In this document: positions 27,207-35,808 of the stretch, piece by piece
How positions within the stretch are numbered: the first letter of the stretch is position 1
Layout of the letters: each line of letters starts with the position of its first letter
Assembly (NCBI RefSeq): GCF_000153925.1
Contig: NZ_DS264359.1
Coordinates: forward strand, 1 to 64,000
Length of the DNA stretch: 64,000 bases
From: [Ruminococcus] torques ATCC 27756
GTDB taxonomy: Bacteria > Bacillota > Clostridia > Lachnospirales > Lachnospiraceae
Direction of reading: 5' to 3'
The notes under the pieces: model-generated
Told to the model about the DNA's origin: nothing
What the model saw: only the letters and a program-made list of their open reading frames with translations
The model's database searches: none
Program-made: the position numbers and the translations under genes

Positions 27207-27878
27207 ATGGAGTATTATGAAAAGAAAATCAGTTTCTTAGGAGAAAACATACAAATCATAAGAAAACACAGGGGAATGAAACAACAGGAACTTGCCAATA
27301 AAATCGGTATCAATATGCAGAGCCTTTCCAAGATTGAACGAGGTGTGAATTATCCTACCTTTGATACATTGGAAAAGATAATGGACGTGCTGGGAGTAAC
27401 ACCGAATGAATTATTGTCGGGGGAATGGAAATATATTGACCACACCGAGCCATATATCATGGACGTTATCAAACGAGAACAGGATTTTAATGTTTCCTTA
27501 GATTATTTGTCTGAAAATGAATTTTTCAATGACGAAAAAGAATGTAGATTTTACATGGAAACTACATTGATTAGATACATTAGCAATTATCTTTCTAGTG
27601 AGGTAGTAGAGTTGGAAGAACTTATGGAAATCAAGCAGTTGATACAGCGTCAGAAATTGGAACGCATGATGAAAGTACATAAGGAAATGCGAGGGTTAGA
27701 CCGATACAGAGAACAGCCCAAAGAGTATAAATATCACGACCCTTATGATGATTGGATATTCCGTCAGCTTGCAGATATAGACAACAGAAACAACATTCCC
27801 AACACTTCGCCACAATTAGATTTTAATGAAACGGACTATGAAGATTATCTAAAAGAGAAATGGAATAGAGGACTTTAA
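27207..27878 (+). CDS. XRE-family regulator of the mobile element
   Basis: A 223-residue protein with an N-terminal XRE/Cro helix-turn-helix at about 12-66 (IRKHRGMKQQELANKIG, SLSKIERGVNYPTFDTLEKI, then LGVTPNELL) and a long helical, acidic C-terminal part without a recognised domain. It is divergent from the relaxase-xis-int genes, the usual place for the element's repressor. GAAAGGAGCGG precedes the start region. Its targets are probably the promoters in 26761-27206; this is inference. Confidence 0.85.
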   Translation: MEYYEKKISFLGENIQIIRKHRGMKQQELANKIGINMQSLSKIERGVNYPTFDTLEKIMDVLGVTPNELLSGEWKYIDHTEPYIMDVIKREQDFNVSLDYLSENEFFNDEKECRFYMETTLIRYISNYLSSEVVELEELMEIKQLIQRQKLERMMKVHKEMRGLDRYREQPKEYKYHDPYDDWIFRQLADIDNRNNIPNTSPQLDFNETDYEDYLKEKWNRGL

Positions 27879-28104
27879 TTTTCCTCTTGCATGAAAGATA
27901 CAGCAAACAAAAAGCCCAATCAAGAGTGCAAAGCACCACCAATGGTGGTAAGGCTCTTTACAGGGTTCTTTCTTTTCTGTGGTGGGTAATCAAGCGAAAA
28001 ATGAAGAAGTGTTTTGTCATGCTTTATATTTTTATCCCGACTTTGATAATTCAGATTGTGAAAATGATTAAATACAGAAAAGCTAAATAACACGATTTAT
28101 ATTA

Positions 28105-28150
28105 GCATCACTTTAATGATAAATTAGTTAGAGTGGTGCCTTATTTTTTT
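28105..28150 (+). terminator. Terminator between the XRE gene and the pan operon
   Basis: GCATCACT (28105-28112) pairs with AGTGGTGC (28132-28139) through one G-U pair, followed by CTTATTTTTTT. The stretch 27879-28104 holds no convincing gene. Confidence 0.65.
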
Positions 28151-28153
28151 CTC

Positions 28154-28182
28154 TGTACAATCACTTAAATAGGTGCTATAGT
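28154..28182 (+). promoter_or_regulatory. Promoter of the pantothenate operon
   Basis: TGTACA (28154-28159), a 17-base spacer and an extended -10, TGcTATAGT (28174-28182), stand about 140 bases before the first pan gene. It lies just after the XRE terminator, so the cargo has its own promoter. Confidence 0.55.
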
Positions 28183-28318
28183 AATGGGTAGATAGTATTC
28201 GAACAGAAACTATACCACATATTTTTTATTTTTAAACCATGAGGATTATATCAGTTTGAACGAGACCTCATCCATGCAGATTTTCATGATTGTCACTTCC
28301 CAGAAAGGAGTGATCGAT

Positions 28319-29212
28319 ATGAGAGCAGGATTTATCGGAGCGGGGAAAGTAGGATTTTCCCTTGGAAAATACCTGAAGGAAAACGGCGTAGAGATTACGG
28401 GTTACTTCAGCAAATCACCGGAATCAGCTAAATCAGCAGCAGATTTTACTAACACAAAACTATATAAGAGTATAGAGAATATCTTAAGTGACAGTGATAC
28501 CCTGTTTATTACTGTGCCTGATGGACAGATAAGCAAAGTATGGGATTATATGAAGAATCTGGATATTAAAAATAAAAATATTTGTCATTGCAGCGGTTCG
28601 ATTTCATCAACCGTTTTTTTTGATGGTGAAAACCTCGGTGCAAATATCTATTCGGTACATCCCCTATATGCAATAAGTGATAAGTGCGAATCATGGAAAC
28701 ACTTGAATAAGGCTTATTTTACTGTGGAGGGTTCGGCAGAGAATCTAGATGAGATTAAGAGTATCTTTGAGCGAGCAGGAAATAAGGTAATCGCAATGGG
28801 AGCGGAAAATAAATCTCTTTACCACTGCGGTGCAGTAGTTGTAAGCAATCTCGTAAACGGACTTTTTCAAGTGGGGGCTGAAATGCTTGTAAAATGCGGC
28901 TTTGATAAAAAAGATGCAAAGAAAGCCTTAGTGCCTTTGTTTACTGGAAATGCCGACACATTGGCAGAAAAAGGGGTTGCGGCTGCCCTCACAGGTCCTG
29001 TTGAGCGAAATGATTTGTCGACTATCACAAAACACATTGAAGCTATTAAGGCAGCATGGATAAACGAGTCTGAGGAAAAGGTGGGATATGAGATGATATA
29101 TCTTTTGCTTTCAGAAAAGCTTCTCAGTATTGCACAGGAAAAACATTTAGACAGTGACTATTTGAAGATGACGGAGGTAATTAAAAATGAAAAACACAGT
29201 ATCCACTTTTAA
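28319..29212 (+). CDS. panG: Ketopantoate reductase, PanG type (DUF2520)
   Basis: A 297-residue NAD(P)-binding protein: N-terminal Rossmann fold opening with [15 protein letters not shown], then HCSGSISS and VHPLYAIS, and a helical C-terminal DUF2520 domain ([20 protein letters not shown]). It is not a classical PanE. Proteins of this type were named PanG after work in Francisella and act as an alternative ketopantoate reductase (2-dehydropantoate to pantoate). Being first in a panB-C-D operon that otherwise lacks this step strongly supports the role. The ATG at 28319 follows AAAGGAGTG; a longer frame from 28256 has no ribosome site. It overlaps panB by 26 bases. Confidence 0.8.
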   Translation: MRAGFIGAGKVGFSLGKYLKENGVEITGYFSKSPESAKSAADFTNTKLYKSIENILSDSDTLFITVPDGQISKVWDYMKNLDIKNKNICHCSGSISSTVFFDGENLGANIYSVHPLYAISDKCESWKHLNKAYFTVEGSAENLDEIKSIFERAGNKVIAMGAENKSLYHCGAVVVSNLVNGLFQVGAEMLVKCGFDKKDAKKALVPLFTGNADTLAEKGVAAALTGPVERNDLSTITKHIEAIKAAWINESEEKVGYEMIYLLLSEKLLSIAQEKHLDSDYLKMTEVIKNEKHSIHF

Positions 29213-30014
29213 AGAACAGAAGGTTAAGGGCGATAAGATTACAATGCTGACAGCCTATGACTATTCGACAGCTAAATTGATGGATCAGTCAGGTATTAAC
29301 GGTATTCTCGTTGGAGATTCTCTTGGCATGGTTATGCTCGGATACGAAAATACTTTGCCGGTAACAATGGAAGATATGATTCACCATACAAGAGCAGTTA
29401 CAAGAGGTGCCAAAGATGCCTTAGTAGTTGGAGATATGCCGTTTATGTCATATCAAGTTTCAGTTGAAGAGGCCATGTATAACGCAGGAAGACTTATGAA
29501 AGAAGGAAGATGTCAAGCAGTAAAGCTAGAAGGTGGAGCCTCTGTTTGTCCACAGATTAAAGCTATTACAGCTGCTTCAATTCCTGTTATGGCACATATT
29601 GGACTTACACCTCAGTCAGTGAACGTTTTTGGAGGCTTTAAAGTTCAGGGAAAAAGTGAAGAGGGAGCAAAGAAACTCATTGAAGAGGCAAAAGCTGTTG
29701 AAGAAGCAGGAGCATTTGCGATTGTTTTGGAATGCGTACCTGCAAAATTAGCGGAAATTATTTCTGAAAGCATTAATATTCCTACAATAGGAATAGGTGC
29801 AGGATCTGGCTGCGATGGACAGATTCTCGTTTATCAGGACATGCTTGGAATGGTCTCTGACTTTACACCTAAATTCGTAAAACAATTCGCAAAGGTAGGA
29901 GATGTAATGAAAGAAGCCTTTGCTGCATATATAGAAGAAACTAAACAGGGAAGCTTTCCAGCACCTGAACACACATTTAAAATTTCAGAAGATGTAATTA
30001 ACAAGTTATATTAG
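29187..30014 (+). CDS. panB: 3-methyl-2-oxobutanoate hydroxymethyltransferase
   Basis: A 275-residue PanB, which transfers a hydroxymethyl group from methylenetetrahydrofolate to 2-oxoisovalerate to give ketopantoate. Family features are [44 protein letters not shown] and VKLEGG, with the metal-binding Asp in GDSLG and VGDMPF, and [15 protein letters not shown]. Length is normal. The start ATG follows GGAGGTAATT within the end of panG, indicating tight translational coupling. Confidence 0.95.
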
Positions 30015-30025
30015 GAGATAGAACG

Positions 30026-30871
30026 ATGAAAATAGTAAAAACCGTAGATGAAGTGAGAGTTATAGTCAAAGAATGGAAGAAAGAAGGTCTTACAGTAGGT
30101 CTTGTTCCTACTATGGGATTTTTGCACGAAGGACATAAGAGTTTAATTACAAGGGCTGTTTCAGAAAACGATAGAGTTGTTGTCAGTGATTTTGTAAATC
30201 CGACTCAATTTGGAGTAGGGGAAGATTTGGAAAGCTATCCGAGGGATTTGGAAAGGGATACTATGCTATGTGAGGAGGCAGGTGCTAATTTAATATTTAA
30301 TCCTGAGCCGGAAAATATGTATTTTGACGATTTTTCAACATATGTAAACATAGAAAGTCTTTCAGAGGAACTTTGTGGAAAATCACGACCAATACATTTC
30401 AGGGGTGTAGGCACAGTAGTATCTAAACTTTTTAATATTGTAAATCCCGACAGAGCTTACTTTGGTCAAAAGGATGCACAGCAGCTTGCGATTATAAAAA
30501 GAATGGTTAGAGATTTGAACTTTGATATCGAAATTGTGGGCTGCCCTATAGTTAGAGAAGAGGATGGTCTTGCAAAGAGTTCAAGAAATACATATCTAAG
30601 CAAAGATGAGAGAAAGGCGGCACTAATTTTAAGCAAAGCAGTTAAGCTCGGAGAAGATATGGCAAAAGCAGGAGAAAAAGATACAGATAAAATTGTATCA
30701 GAAATGATTAAGCTTATTGAAACTGAGCCTATGGCGAAAATAGATTATGTTCAGGCTGTAGACGCTGTTTCAGTTAAACCGGTCAAGGAGATGACAGCAC
30801 CAGTACTAGTTGCCATGGCAGTTTATATCGGCAAAACCAGATTGATTGACAACTTTATTTACGAAGGTTAA
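30026..30871 (+). CDS. panC: Pantothenate synthetase
   Basis: A 281-residue PanC, which joins pantoate and beta-alanine with ATP. The signature [13 protein letters not shown] (HxGH nucleotide motif), [16 protein letters not shown] and the KSSRN loop (KMSKS-like) are all present. It starts 11 bases after panB with AGGAGATAG in front and is followed after 13 bases by panD. Confidence 0.96.
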
Positions 30872-30884
30872 ACGGGGGTTAAAT

Positions 30885-31265
30885 ATGACATTTGAAATGT
30901 TAAAGGGGAAGATACACAGAGCTACAGTAGTTCAAGCAGAACTTGATTATGTAGGAAGCATCACTGTAGACGAAGACTTACTTGACAGTGCCGGAATTTT
31001 GGAGTATGAAAAGGTAAGTATCGTAGATATAAATAATGGGAACAGATTTGAGACATACACAATTGCAGGAGAAAGAGGCAGCGGAATGATATGTCTCAAT
31101 GGAGCTGCTGCAAGATGTGTTCAGACAGGTGATAAGATAATCATAATGTGCTATGCACAGATGACTCCAGAAGAGGTAAAGAAAAATCCACCTAAAGTAG
31201 TATTTGTAGATGAGGATAACAAAATATCAAGAGTCGCAAGATACGAAAAACATGGTAAGCTATAA
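30885..31265 (+). CDS. panD: Aspartate 1-decarboxylase proenzyme
   Basis: A 126-residue PanD, which makes beta-alanine from aspartate using a pyruvoyl group. The self-cleavage site is the Gly-Ser pair in [10 protein letters not shown] (Ser near residue 25), and the substrate residues in [10 protein letters not shown] and [12 protein letters not shown] are kept. The ATG at 30885 follows GGGGG and fits the usual N-terminus; an in-frame upstream start at 30846 lies inside panC and is rejected. With panG, panB and panC it completes pantothenate synthesis from 2-oxoisovalerate and aspartate. Confidence 0.95.
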   Translation: MTFEMLKGKIHRATVVQAELDYVGSITVDEDLLDSAGILEYEKVSIVDINNGNRFETYTIAGERGSGMICLNGAAARCVQTGDKIIIMCYAQMTPEEVKKNPPKVVFVDEDNKISRVARYEKHGKL

Positions 31266-31303
31266 GACATGTAATTTGCAAATAAAAAAGGGCATTTCGG
31301 TAA

Positions 31304-31465
31304 TTAAAAAATGTAAAAGGTGAAGAATATGTCATCTGCCCTCGTTGTGAGCAAGAAGTTTATAAAGAAGTAATAATTTATCCATTTTGTAACTTTGGCA
31401 TAATGGCATGGCTTGAAGGAGAAAATGATGAAAATAGCAAACCAGTGAAAGATAAATCTAAGTAA
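31304..31465 (+). pseudogene. Zinc-ribbon-like fragment without a start codon
   Basis: An open stretch of 53 codons encodes a CPRCEQEVYKEV...PFCNFG pattern, like a small zinc ribbon, and an acidic-basic tail ending in TAA. There is no ATG, GTG or TTG in frame before the first Cys pair, so it is probably a decayed gene of the mobile element, or starts unusually. No function is suggested. Confidence 0.3.
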
Positions 31466-31499
31466 AATCTCAGCTTAACAATTTAATATCTATATTTAC

Positions 31500-31563
31500 A
31501 AAGCAGTTGGTCTTATGATTGACTGCTTTTAAAAAAGACACCGTTTAGGTGTGAGGTCTTTTT
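31500..31563 (+). terminator. Tandem terminators at the end of the element's cargo
   Basis: AAAGCAGT/ACTGCTTT (31500-31529) followed by T and A runs, then AAAAAGACACC/GGTGT...GTCTTTTT (31532-31563). The rest of 31466-31788 holds only the Int arm sites and the right junction. Confidence 0.7.
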
Positions 31564-31599
31564 AGTGTTATTTATAGTCATATCAAGGCTCGTTTAATT

Positions 31600-31620
31600 A
31601 TGGTAAATTCGTGGTAAAAT
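31600..31620. other. Right-end Int arm-type binding sites
   Basis: ATGGTAAATTC (31600-31610) and GTGGTAAAAT (31611-31620) are adjacent direct repeats matching the left-end sites. They lie beyond panD, which places the pan genes inside the element. A near-palindrome CTATACTT...AAGTATAG (31631-31658) follows. Confidence 0.6.
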
Positions 31621-31788
31621 GAGTGCTTTTCTATACTTCAAAATATTTGAAAGTATAGTGTTTATACGGATAATCAAAAATTAGATATAAAATTTCACAT
31701 GAATAAAAATGGTATTTTTTATACAGTATGACCTTCTTTTCTGTCGGGGAAACTATTCTTAAAGATCACGGAAGAAGAGGTGGAACAG

Positions 31789-31956
31789 ATGAAAGAAGAA
31801 TACTGGGAATTATTTATGACATCAGGAAAGATCGATGATTATTTGAATTATAAAAACAGCCGGAAAGCAGATGGAAGCTCCGGCAGAAAGGAACGGCGTG
31901 AATCAGATTATACTGACAGGGATAGTACTCTCTACGATGCCGGTCGGCGAGTATGA
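31789..31956 (+). CDS. yqzL: YqzL-like small protein
   Basis: A 55-residue gene. The start MKEEYWELFMTSGKIDDYL matches the pattern of the small YqzL proteins found between era and recO in Firmicutes; the C-terminal half is charged and not conserved in my recollection. GAAGAAGAGGTGG precedes the ATG. It overlaps the start of recO in another frame. Its presence right of the mobile element shows that the insertion split the era-yqzL-recO group. Confidence 0.65.
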   Translation: MKEEYWELFMTSGKIDDYLNYKNSRKADGSSGRKERRESDYTDRDSTLYDAGRRV

Positions 31957-32638
31957 CCGGCGTGTTGTAATACTTACAAAAGAACAGGGAAAGATCTCGG
32001 CGTTTGCACGGGGGGCAAGACGCCCGAACAGTCCGCTTGTCGGTGCGCTCAACCCGTTTTCTTTCGGAACGTTTACGATGTATGAGGGGAGGACGTCTTA
32101 CACGATACAGTCGGCAAGTATTTCTAATTATTTTGCCGAGCTGAGAGGCGACATTATCGGAGCATATTACGGTTTTTATTTTCTGGAATTTACAGATTAC
32201 TATACGAAAGAATTCAATGATGAGCGGGAAATGTTAAAACTTCTTTATCAGACGCTTCGGGCGCTGACAAATCCGCATATTCCAAACATGCTTATCCGTT
32301 ACATATTTGAATTGAAAGCGTTGACGATCAACGGACAGGCGCCGCAGGTATTTCAGTGTATGACTTGCGGAAATAAAGAAAGACATGCCGTGTTCAGCGC
32401 GGTGAAAGGCGGACTTGTGTGCAGCGAATGTATGAAAGACGTGCGGGACGGGATGAGTCTGGATCCTTCGACTTTGTATAGTATGCAATATATAGAAACA
32501 AGTACGATTGAGAAATTATATACGTTTAATGTGACAGAAAAAGTATTGACAGAACTTGGAAATGTGATGAGCCGGATGACGGATATATATGTCGGAAAGC
32601 ATTTTAAATCACTGGAAATATTAGAGACTCTTATTTGA
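31898..32638 (+). CDS. recO: DNA repair protein RecO
   Basis: A RecO recombination mediator of 246-255 residues, which loads RecA together with RecR. The N-terminal OB fold has GIVLSTMPVGEYDRRVVILTKE and KISAFARGARRP. The zinc site is visible as CMTCGN and CSEC in the second half. Translation may start at ATG 31871 or at GTG 31898; the latter has AAAGGAA at a good distance and fits the family's usual short lead to the OB fold, so it is preferred. The mobile element upstream has removed it from the era transcript, so it must rely on the element's right end or a local promoter. Confidence 0.93.
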   Translation: MNQIILTGIVLSTMPVGEYDRRVVILTKEQGKISAFARGARRPNSPLVGALNPFSFGTFTMYEGRTSYTIQSASISNYFAELRGDIIGAYYGFYFLEFTDYYTKEFNDEREMLKLLYQTLRALTNPHIPNMLIRYIFELKALTINGQAPQVFQCMTCGNKERHAVFSAVKGGLVCSECMKDVRDGMSLDPSTLYSMQYIETSTIEKLYTFNVTEKVLTELGNVMSRMTDIYVGKHFKSLEILETLI

Positions 32639-32738
32639 TGTGGTGTATTTCAGGACAGGGATTGTGCTTAGATTTCAGAAGTCTGAGACAAAAACGTGAA
32701 AGAAAATAATAAAGGAAGAGAAGAAAGCGTAAGGTCAA

Positions 32739-33398
32739 ATGAGAATAGCGATATGTGAAGATGAAGAATTTATACAAAATTCGATTGAAAAAAATGTAGA
32801 GAAGTGTTTAGAAATAACAGGGATGGCAGGAAAATGTGAATGCTTCGTGTCTGCCGAAGAATTGCTTGAGAAAGGAAATATGCCATATGCACTGTATATT
32901 CTTGACGTTGAGATGAAGAAGCTGAGCGGACTGGAACTGGCAGAACATATCCGAACAGAGGATAGAAATGCAGTGATCATTTTTATGACAAATCATAGTG
33001 AGATGATGCAGAAAGCATTCGACGTGCAGGCGTTTCAGTATCTGGTGAAACCGATCGATTCTGATACTGCGCACAATGTGATTATGCGCGCTCTGCGGAT
33101 CATCCGGGAAAAAAGAAATTATATCCGCTTTACAAACAAATTGAAAGATATGATTTTTTATTATGATGAGGTTGAGTGCATCGAAAGCCGCAGAAGAAAA
33201 ATCATCGTACATACAGAAAAAAGAGATTATGAGTTTTACGGAAGTTTGAGTCAGATTGAAGAAGATATAAAAGGATCTATGTTTGTGAGAGTACATAATT
33301 CATATCTTGTTAATTTGGAAAAATTAAGGGAAGTGGAGCGTGAATCAGTTACCCTTCGTTCGGGATTGAAAGTGCCGATTACAAGGACTTATAAGTAG
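32739..33398 (+). CDS. LytTR-family response regulator (AgrA/ComE type)
   Basis: A 219-residue response regulator. The receiver domain (1-120) has the acidic pair CEDEE, the phospho-acceptor Asp56 in YILDVEM and the Lys in LVKPID. A LytTR DNA-binding domain follows (about 130-219: FYYDEVECIESRRRKIIVHT, VRVHNSYLVNLEKL). It is slightly short at the C-terminus but complete in motifs. It is the cognate regulator of the GHKL kinase 57 bases downstream and probably binds the paired repeats at 34988-35017 in front of agrD. Confidence 0.9.
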   Translation: MRIAICEDEEFIQNSIEKNVEKCLEITGMAGKCECFVSAEELLEKGNMPYALYILDVEMKKLSGLELAEHIRTEDRNAVIIFMTNHSEMMQKAFDVQAFQYLVKPIDSDTAHNVIMRALRIIREKRNYIRFTNKLKDMIFYYDEVECIESRRRKIIVHTEKRDYEFYGSLSQIEEDIKGSMFVRVHNSYLVNLEKLREVERESVTLRSGLKVPITRTYK

Positions 33399-33455
33399 GA
33401 GTTCAACAAAGCATATCAAAAATTTATTCTGATGAGCAAAGGGGGAAGAGAATAG

Positions 33456-34736
33456 ATGATGGAATATGTATGGAGTACAATCGATTTTTTAGTAATGTAT
33501 TTGTTTGCTTTGTGCTTTTTCAAACCGAGGAGACGGATAGGAAAGCGAATTGATTTCATAATATTAATTGTAGTGGCGGTAATGGCATCTTTTATCAATG
33601 ATTATTTTGCCAATTCGGATATTAATTTAGTGGTGACAATTATTTTTATCGTAGTTGTACTTGGATTTTTTGAAGGAAATTGGAAGAGGAAATTATTTGT
33701 AGGAAGTTCTTTTTTTGCATTTATAATTACGATTGAAGGAATTGTTGCATTGAGTATAGGATATTTTTTTCATATTGAGGCATCCGAAATGCCGAAATTG
33801 GACAGTGATATTACGCAGTTTTTCCAACGCTTTCTTACAGAACTGCGACTGATCCTCGTGCTTGTCCTATATTTTTTCAGCAGGCGCAAGAAAAATGCGC
33901 CGGAGAGAAAGGTACAGAAAAGCTTTTTGATTATTCCGATATTAAGCGCTGTTTTGATTATTTATCTTCATGAGGCGCAGATTATGAGGGATTCGATTGA
34001 TCTGATTTTTAGTTGGATAGTGACAATTATCGTCATCGTGATCAATATTATCACTTATATTCTTTTCCGAAAACAGGAGCAATATCATATCGCAGAAGGG
34101 GAGATGAAAAATCAGTTAAAAGAATATGAATATCAAAAGCTTCATTACGAACAGGTCGAGCAGCATCAGCAGGAAATCCGAAAGATTCGGCATGATATGA
34201 AAAATCAGATCGCAGGAATATACGGATATCTTGAAAAAGGAGAAATTGAAGAGGGAAAGCGGGAAGTTTGCAGTATCTTGAATCAATTAGAAAAGGCAGA
34301 GCAGAAATTATTTACTGCGAACGCAGTTGTGAACGGAATCTTGAATATGAAGTATGTAGAGATTGAAGCAAAGCAGATTGAAGCAAAGTTAGATGTAAAA
34401 TTGCCGGAGATACTGGGAATTACAGGAACGGATTTAGGAGTGTTGTTCGGAAATATATTGGATAATGCAATCGAAGCATGCGAGTCTTGCAAAAAAGAAA
34501 AATGGATCGACTTGTTTGCAGTATACGAAAATCATGGAATTGTCATTTGTTGTAAAAATTCATGCAGTGAAACAGTAATGGATCTTCACACGAGAAAATC
34601 TGATAAGCGTAATCATGGCTTTGGTCTGTCTAGCGTAAAACAAATTGCAGAAAAATACAATGGAGACGTCTGGTGGGAGTCAGAAAAAGAAAGTTTTACA
34701 TTGAATATAAATTTATGGGAAAAAATTGAAAAATAG
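33456..34736 (+). CDS. GHKL sensor histidine kinase (AgrC type)
   Basis: A 426-residue membrane kinase: six or seven spans in the first 205 residues, a coiled linker (QEQYHIAEGEMKNQLKEYEY), the phospho-acceptor His in RHDMKNQ near residue 246, and a GHKL ATPase domain with the N box GNILDNAIEAC and the G box HGFGLSSVKQIAEKY. This is the AgrC arrangement, with the polytopic N-terminus as peptide receptor. Together with the LytTR regulator and agrDB it makes a complete quorum-sensing circuit. A terminator follows. Confidence 0.9.
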   Translation: MMEYVWSTIDFLVMYLFALCFFKPRRRIGKRIDFIILIVVAVMASFINDYFANSDINLVVTIIFIVVVLGFFEGNWKRKLFVGSSFFAFIITIEGIVALSIGYFFHIEASEMPKLDSDITQFFQRFLTELRLILVLVLYFFSRRKKNAPERKVQKSFLIIPILSAVLIIYLHEAQIMRDSIDLIFSWIVTIIVIVINIITYILFRKQEQYHIAEGEMKNQLKEYEYQKLHYEQVEQHQQEIRKIRHDMKNQIAGIYGYLEKGEIEEGKREVCSILNQLEKAEQKLFTANAVVNGILNMKYVEIEAKQIEAKLDVKLPEILGITGTDLGVLFGNILDNAIEACESCKKEKWIDLFAVYENHGIVICCKNSCSETVMDLHTRKSDKRNHGFGLSSVKQIAEKYNGDVWWESEKESFTLNINLWEKIEK

Positions 34737-34747
34737 TATATACGAGA

Positions 34748-34787
34748 AATACAGCAGTATCCTAAGAGGGTATTTGCTGTATTTTTT
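34748..34787 (+). terminator. Terminator after the kinase gene
   Basis: AATACAGCAGTATCC and GGGTATTTGCTGTATT form a stem followed by T6. It separates the regulator-kinase pair from agrDB; 34788-34980 shows no gene. Confidence 0.8.
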
Positions 34788-34987
34788 GTATAGGTGACGA
34801 TACAAGTCTGGAGGTGTCAAAGACCTTAACGGTTGTGTACAATTCTGAAATGTGCCTTTTGCGCTTTCAGTGATCTGGCTTGTGATGAATTTTTATAAAA
34901 TTTAGAATGACTGTTTTTTAAGTTGTTTTTTGCCGATCGGATCAAAACGAAAGAAATATAGAAACAAATATCATGTTAAAGTGCGAG

Positions 34988-35051
34988 TTGTTACAATAAA
35001 CTATGCATTTTGTTACATGTTGGAAAAATTCAAAGAAAAATAGTGTATAAT
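34988..35051 (+). promoter_or_regulatory. agrDB promoter with LytTR-type direct repeats
   Basis: TTGTTACA at 34988-34995 and again at 35010-35017, start-to-start 22 bases (two helical turns), precede a perfect TATAAT at 35046-35051. There is no good -35 hexamer, and the second repeat sits just above where one would be, as expected for an activator-dependent promoter. AgrA/ComE-type regulators bind such paired repeats; that this LytTR protein does so is inference. Confidence 0.65.
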
Positions 35052-35095
35052 CAGAAACATAAAAAATCAGTCAAACAAAAGAGGGAAGAGGGGAA

Positions 35096-35242
35096 ATGAT
35101 GTGGAAAATGATTCATAAAAGATGGTTAAGCCTTTTGGTATTTGGCGCGGATATGGTTACAAGATTTGCTGCAAGTAACAAGTGTATATGGTATCTTTAT
35201 CAAGAAGAAATTCCGAAAGATGCAGTGAAATTGAAAAAATGA
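35096..35242 (+). CDS. agrD: AgrD-like cyclic autoinducer prepeptide
   Basis: A 48-residue prepeptide: an amphipathic N-terminal leader (MWKMIHKRWLSLLVFGADM), then a core around Cys30 (NKCIWYLYQ) and a charged C-terminal tail (EEIPKDAVKLKK). This order matches AgrD. By analogy the Cys would close a thiolactone with the carboxyl of a residue four or five positions on, after AgrB removes the tail. GAGGGGAAATG-type ribosome site in front. The stop overlaps the agrB start (ATGA). The exact ends of the mature peptide are not predictable from sequence alone. Confidence 0.85.
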   Translation: MMWKMIHKRWLSLLVFGADMVTRFAASNKCIWYLYQEEIPKDAVKLKK

Positions 35243-35808
35243 AAAACAAAAGAGAAGATCGGTTTGAAGCAATCGTCGATCAGTTTGTAAAAAATGATCT
35301 GATTGCACAAGAGGAGTATTCTTATTATTTATATGGGGTGAAACATTTAGAAGTTTTAATCATGACAACAGGCGGAGTATTATTGAGTGGCATATTGTTA
35401 AAGGAGATATTGTTTACAGTCGTATTTCTAATTACATTTTCACTATTAAGAATCGGATGGCAAGGGATACATGCGAAAACGAAAATAAGATGTTTCTGTT
35501 ATTCGTTACTGTTATTTTTAAGTGGAATCTATGTAAAAAAACAGGTAGTTCGTTCGATTGATCTTTTTAGTCAGGCAGTGTTTATGGGAAGTATGTTGAT
35601 AATTTTGCTTTTGACTGCATTGTGGAAGTATAAAATCGACGGGAAATTAAATGAGTTAAAAAGATGTTTTTGGATATTAGGCGGTGTCAGTTTAGCGATA
35701 GTGCTTGACATTTTTGTAAAAAGTGAGGCTGTTATGTGTGGGATTGGATATTCTTGTTTCGCAATGATTTTGCTTTGGTTTATTAGTATGGTGAGGACAA
35801 AGGAATGA
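35239..35808 (+). CDS. agrB: AgrB-like prepeptide-processing membrane protease
   Basis: A 189-residue polytopic membrane protein of the accessory gene regulator B family. The catalytic pair His78 and Cys85 (GIHAKTKIRC) has the same spacing as in Staphylococcus AgrB. Five or six spans are visible. The ATG at 35239 overlaps the agrD stop by four bases and fits the family start better than a longer frame from 35182, which would run through agrD. It cleaves the AgrD tail and forms the peptide ring. The next gene overlaps its end by four bases. Confidence 0.9.
   Translation: MKNKREDRFEAIVDQFVKNDLIAQEEYSYYLYGVKHLEVLIMTTGGVLLSGILLKEILFTVVFLITFSLLRIGWQGIHAKTKIRCFCYSLLLFLSGIYVKKQVVRSIDLFSQAVFMGSMLIILLLTALWKYKIDGKLNELKRCFWILGGVSLAIVLDIFVKSEAVMCGIGYSCFAMILLWFISMVRTKE

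Larger units (their letters stand above)
24034..31723. mobile_element. Integrative mobilizable element carrying pantothenate genes (ends approximate)
   Basis: About 7.7 kb between era and yqzL-recO with Tn916-type int and xis, a MobT-type relaxase gene, an XRE regulator and a pan cargo, but no conjugation (type IV secretion) genes, so it would need a helper. Int arm-type sites (GTGGTAAA) occur at 24098, 24150 and 24162 on the left and at 31600-31620 on the right, both inside the ends and both next to a TATCAAG stretch in the same direction. TTTTTATA occurs at 24034-24041 and 31716-31723 and is the best guess for the crossover sequence; the exact bases are uncertain. Confidence 0.7.

Noticed and set aside
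27887-28090. Possible 67-residue gene (or 29-residue gene from ATG 28002) after the XRE regulator
   Set aside because: The long form needs a TTG start without a ribosome site; the short hydrophobic form has only a weak GGTGGG in front. Neither resembles a family I know.
31329-31373. Tiny frame from ATG 31332 in the region after panD
   Set aside because: Fewer than 15 codons and in competition with a more family-like Cys-rich frame in the same stretch.
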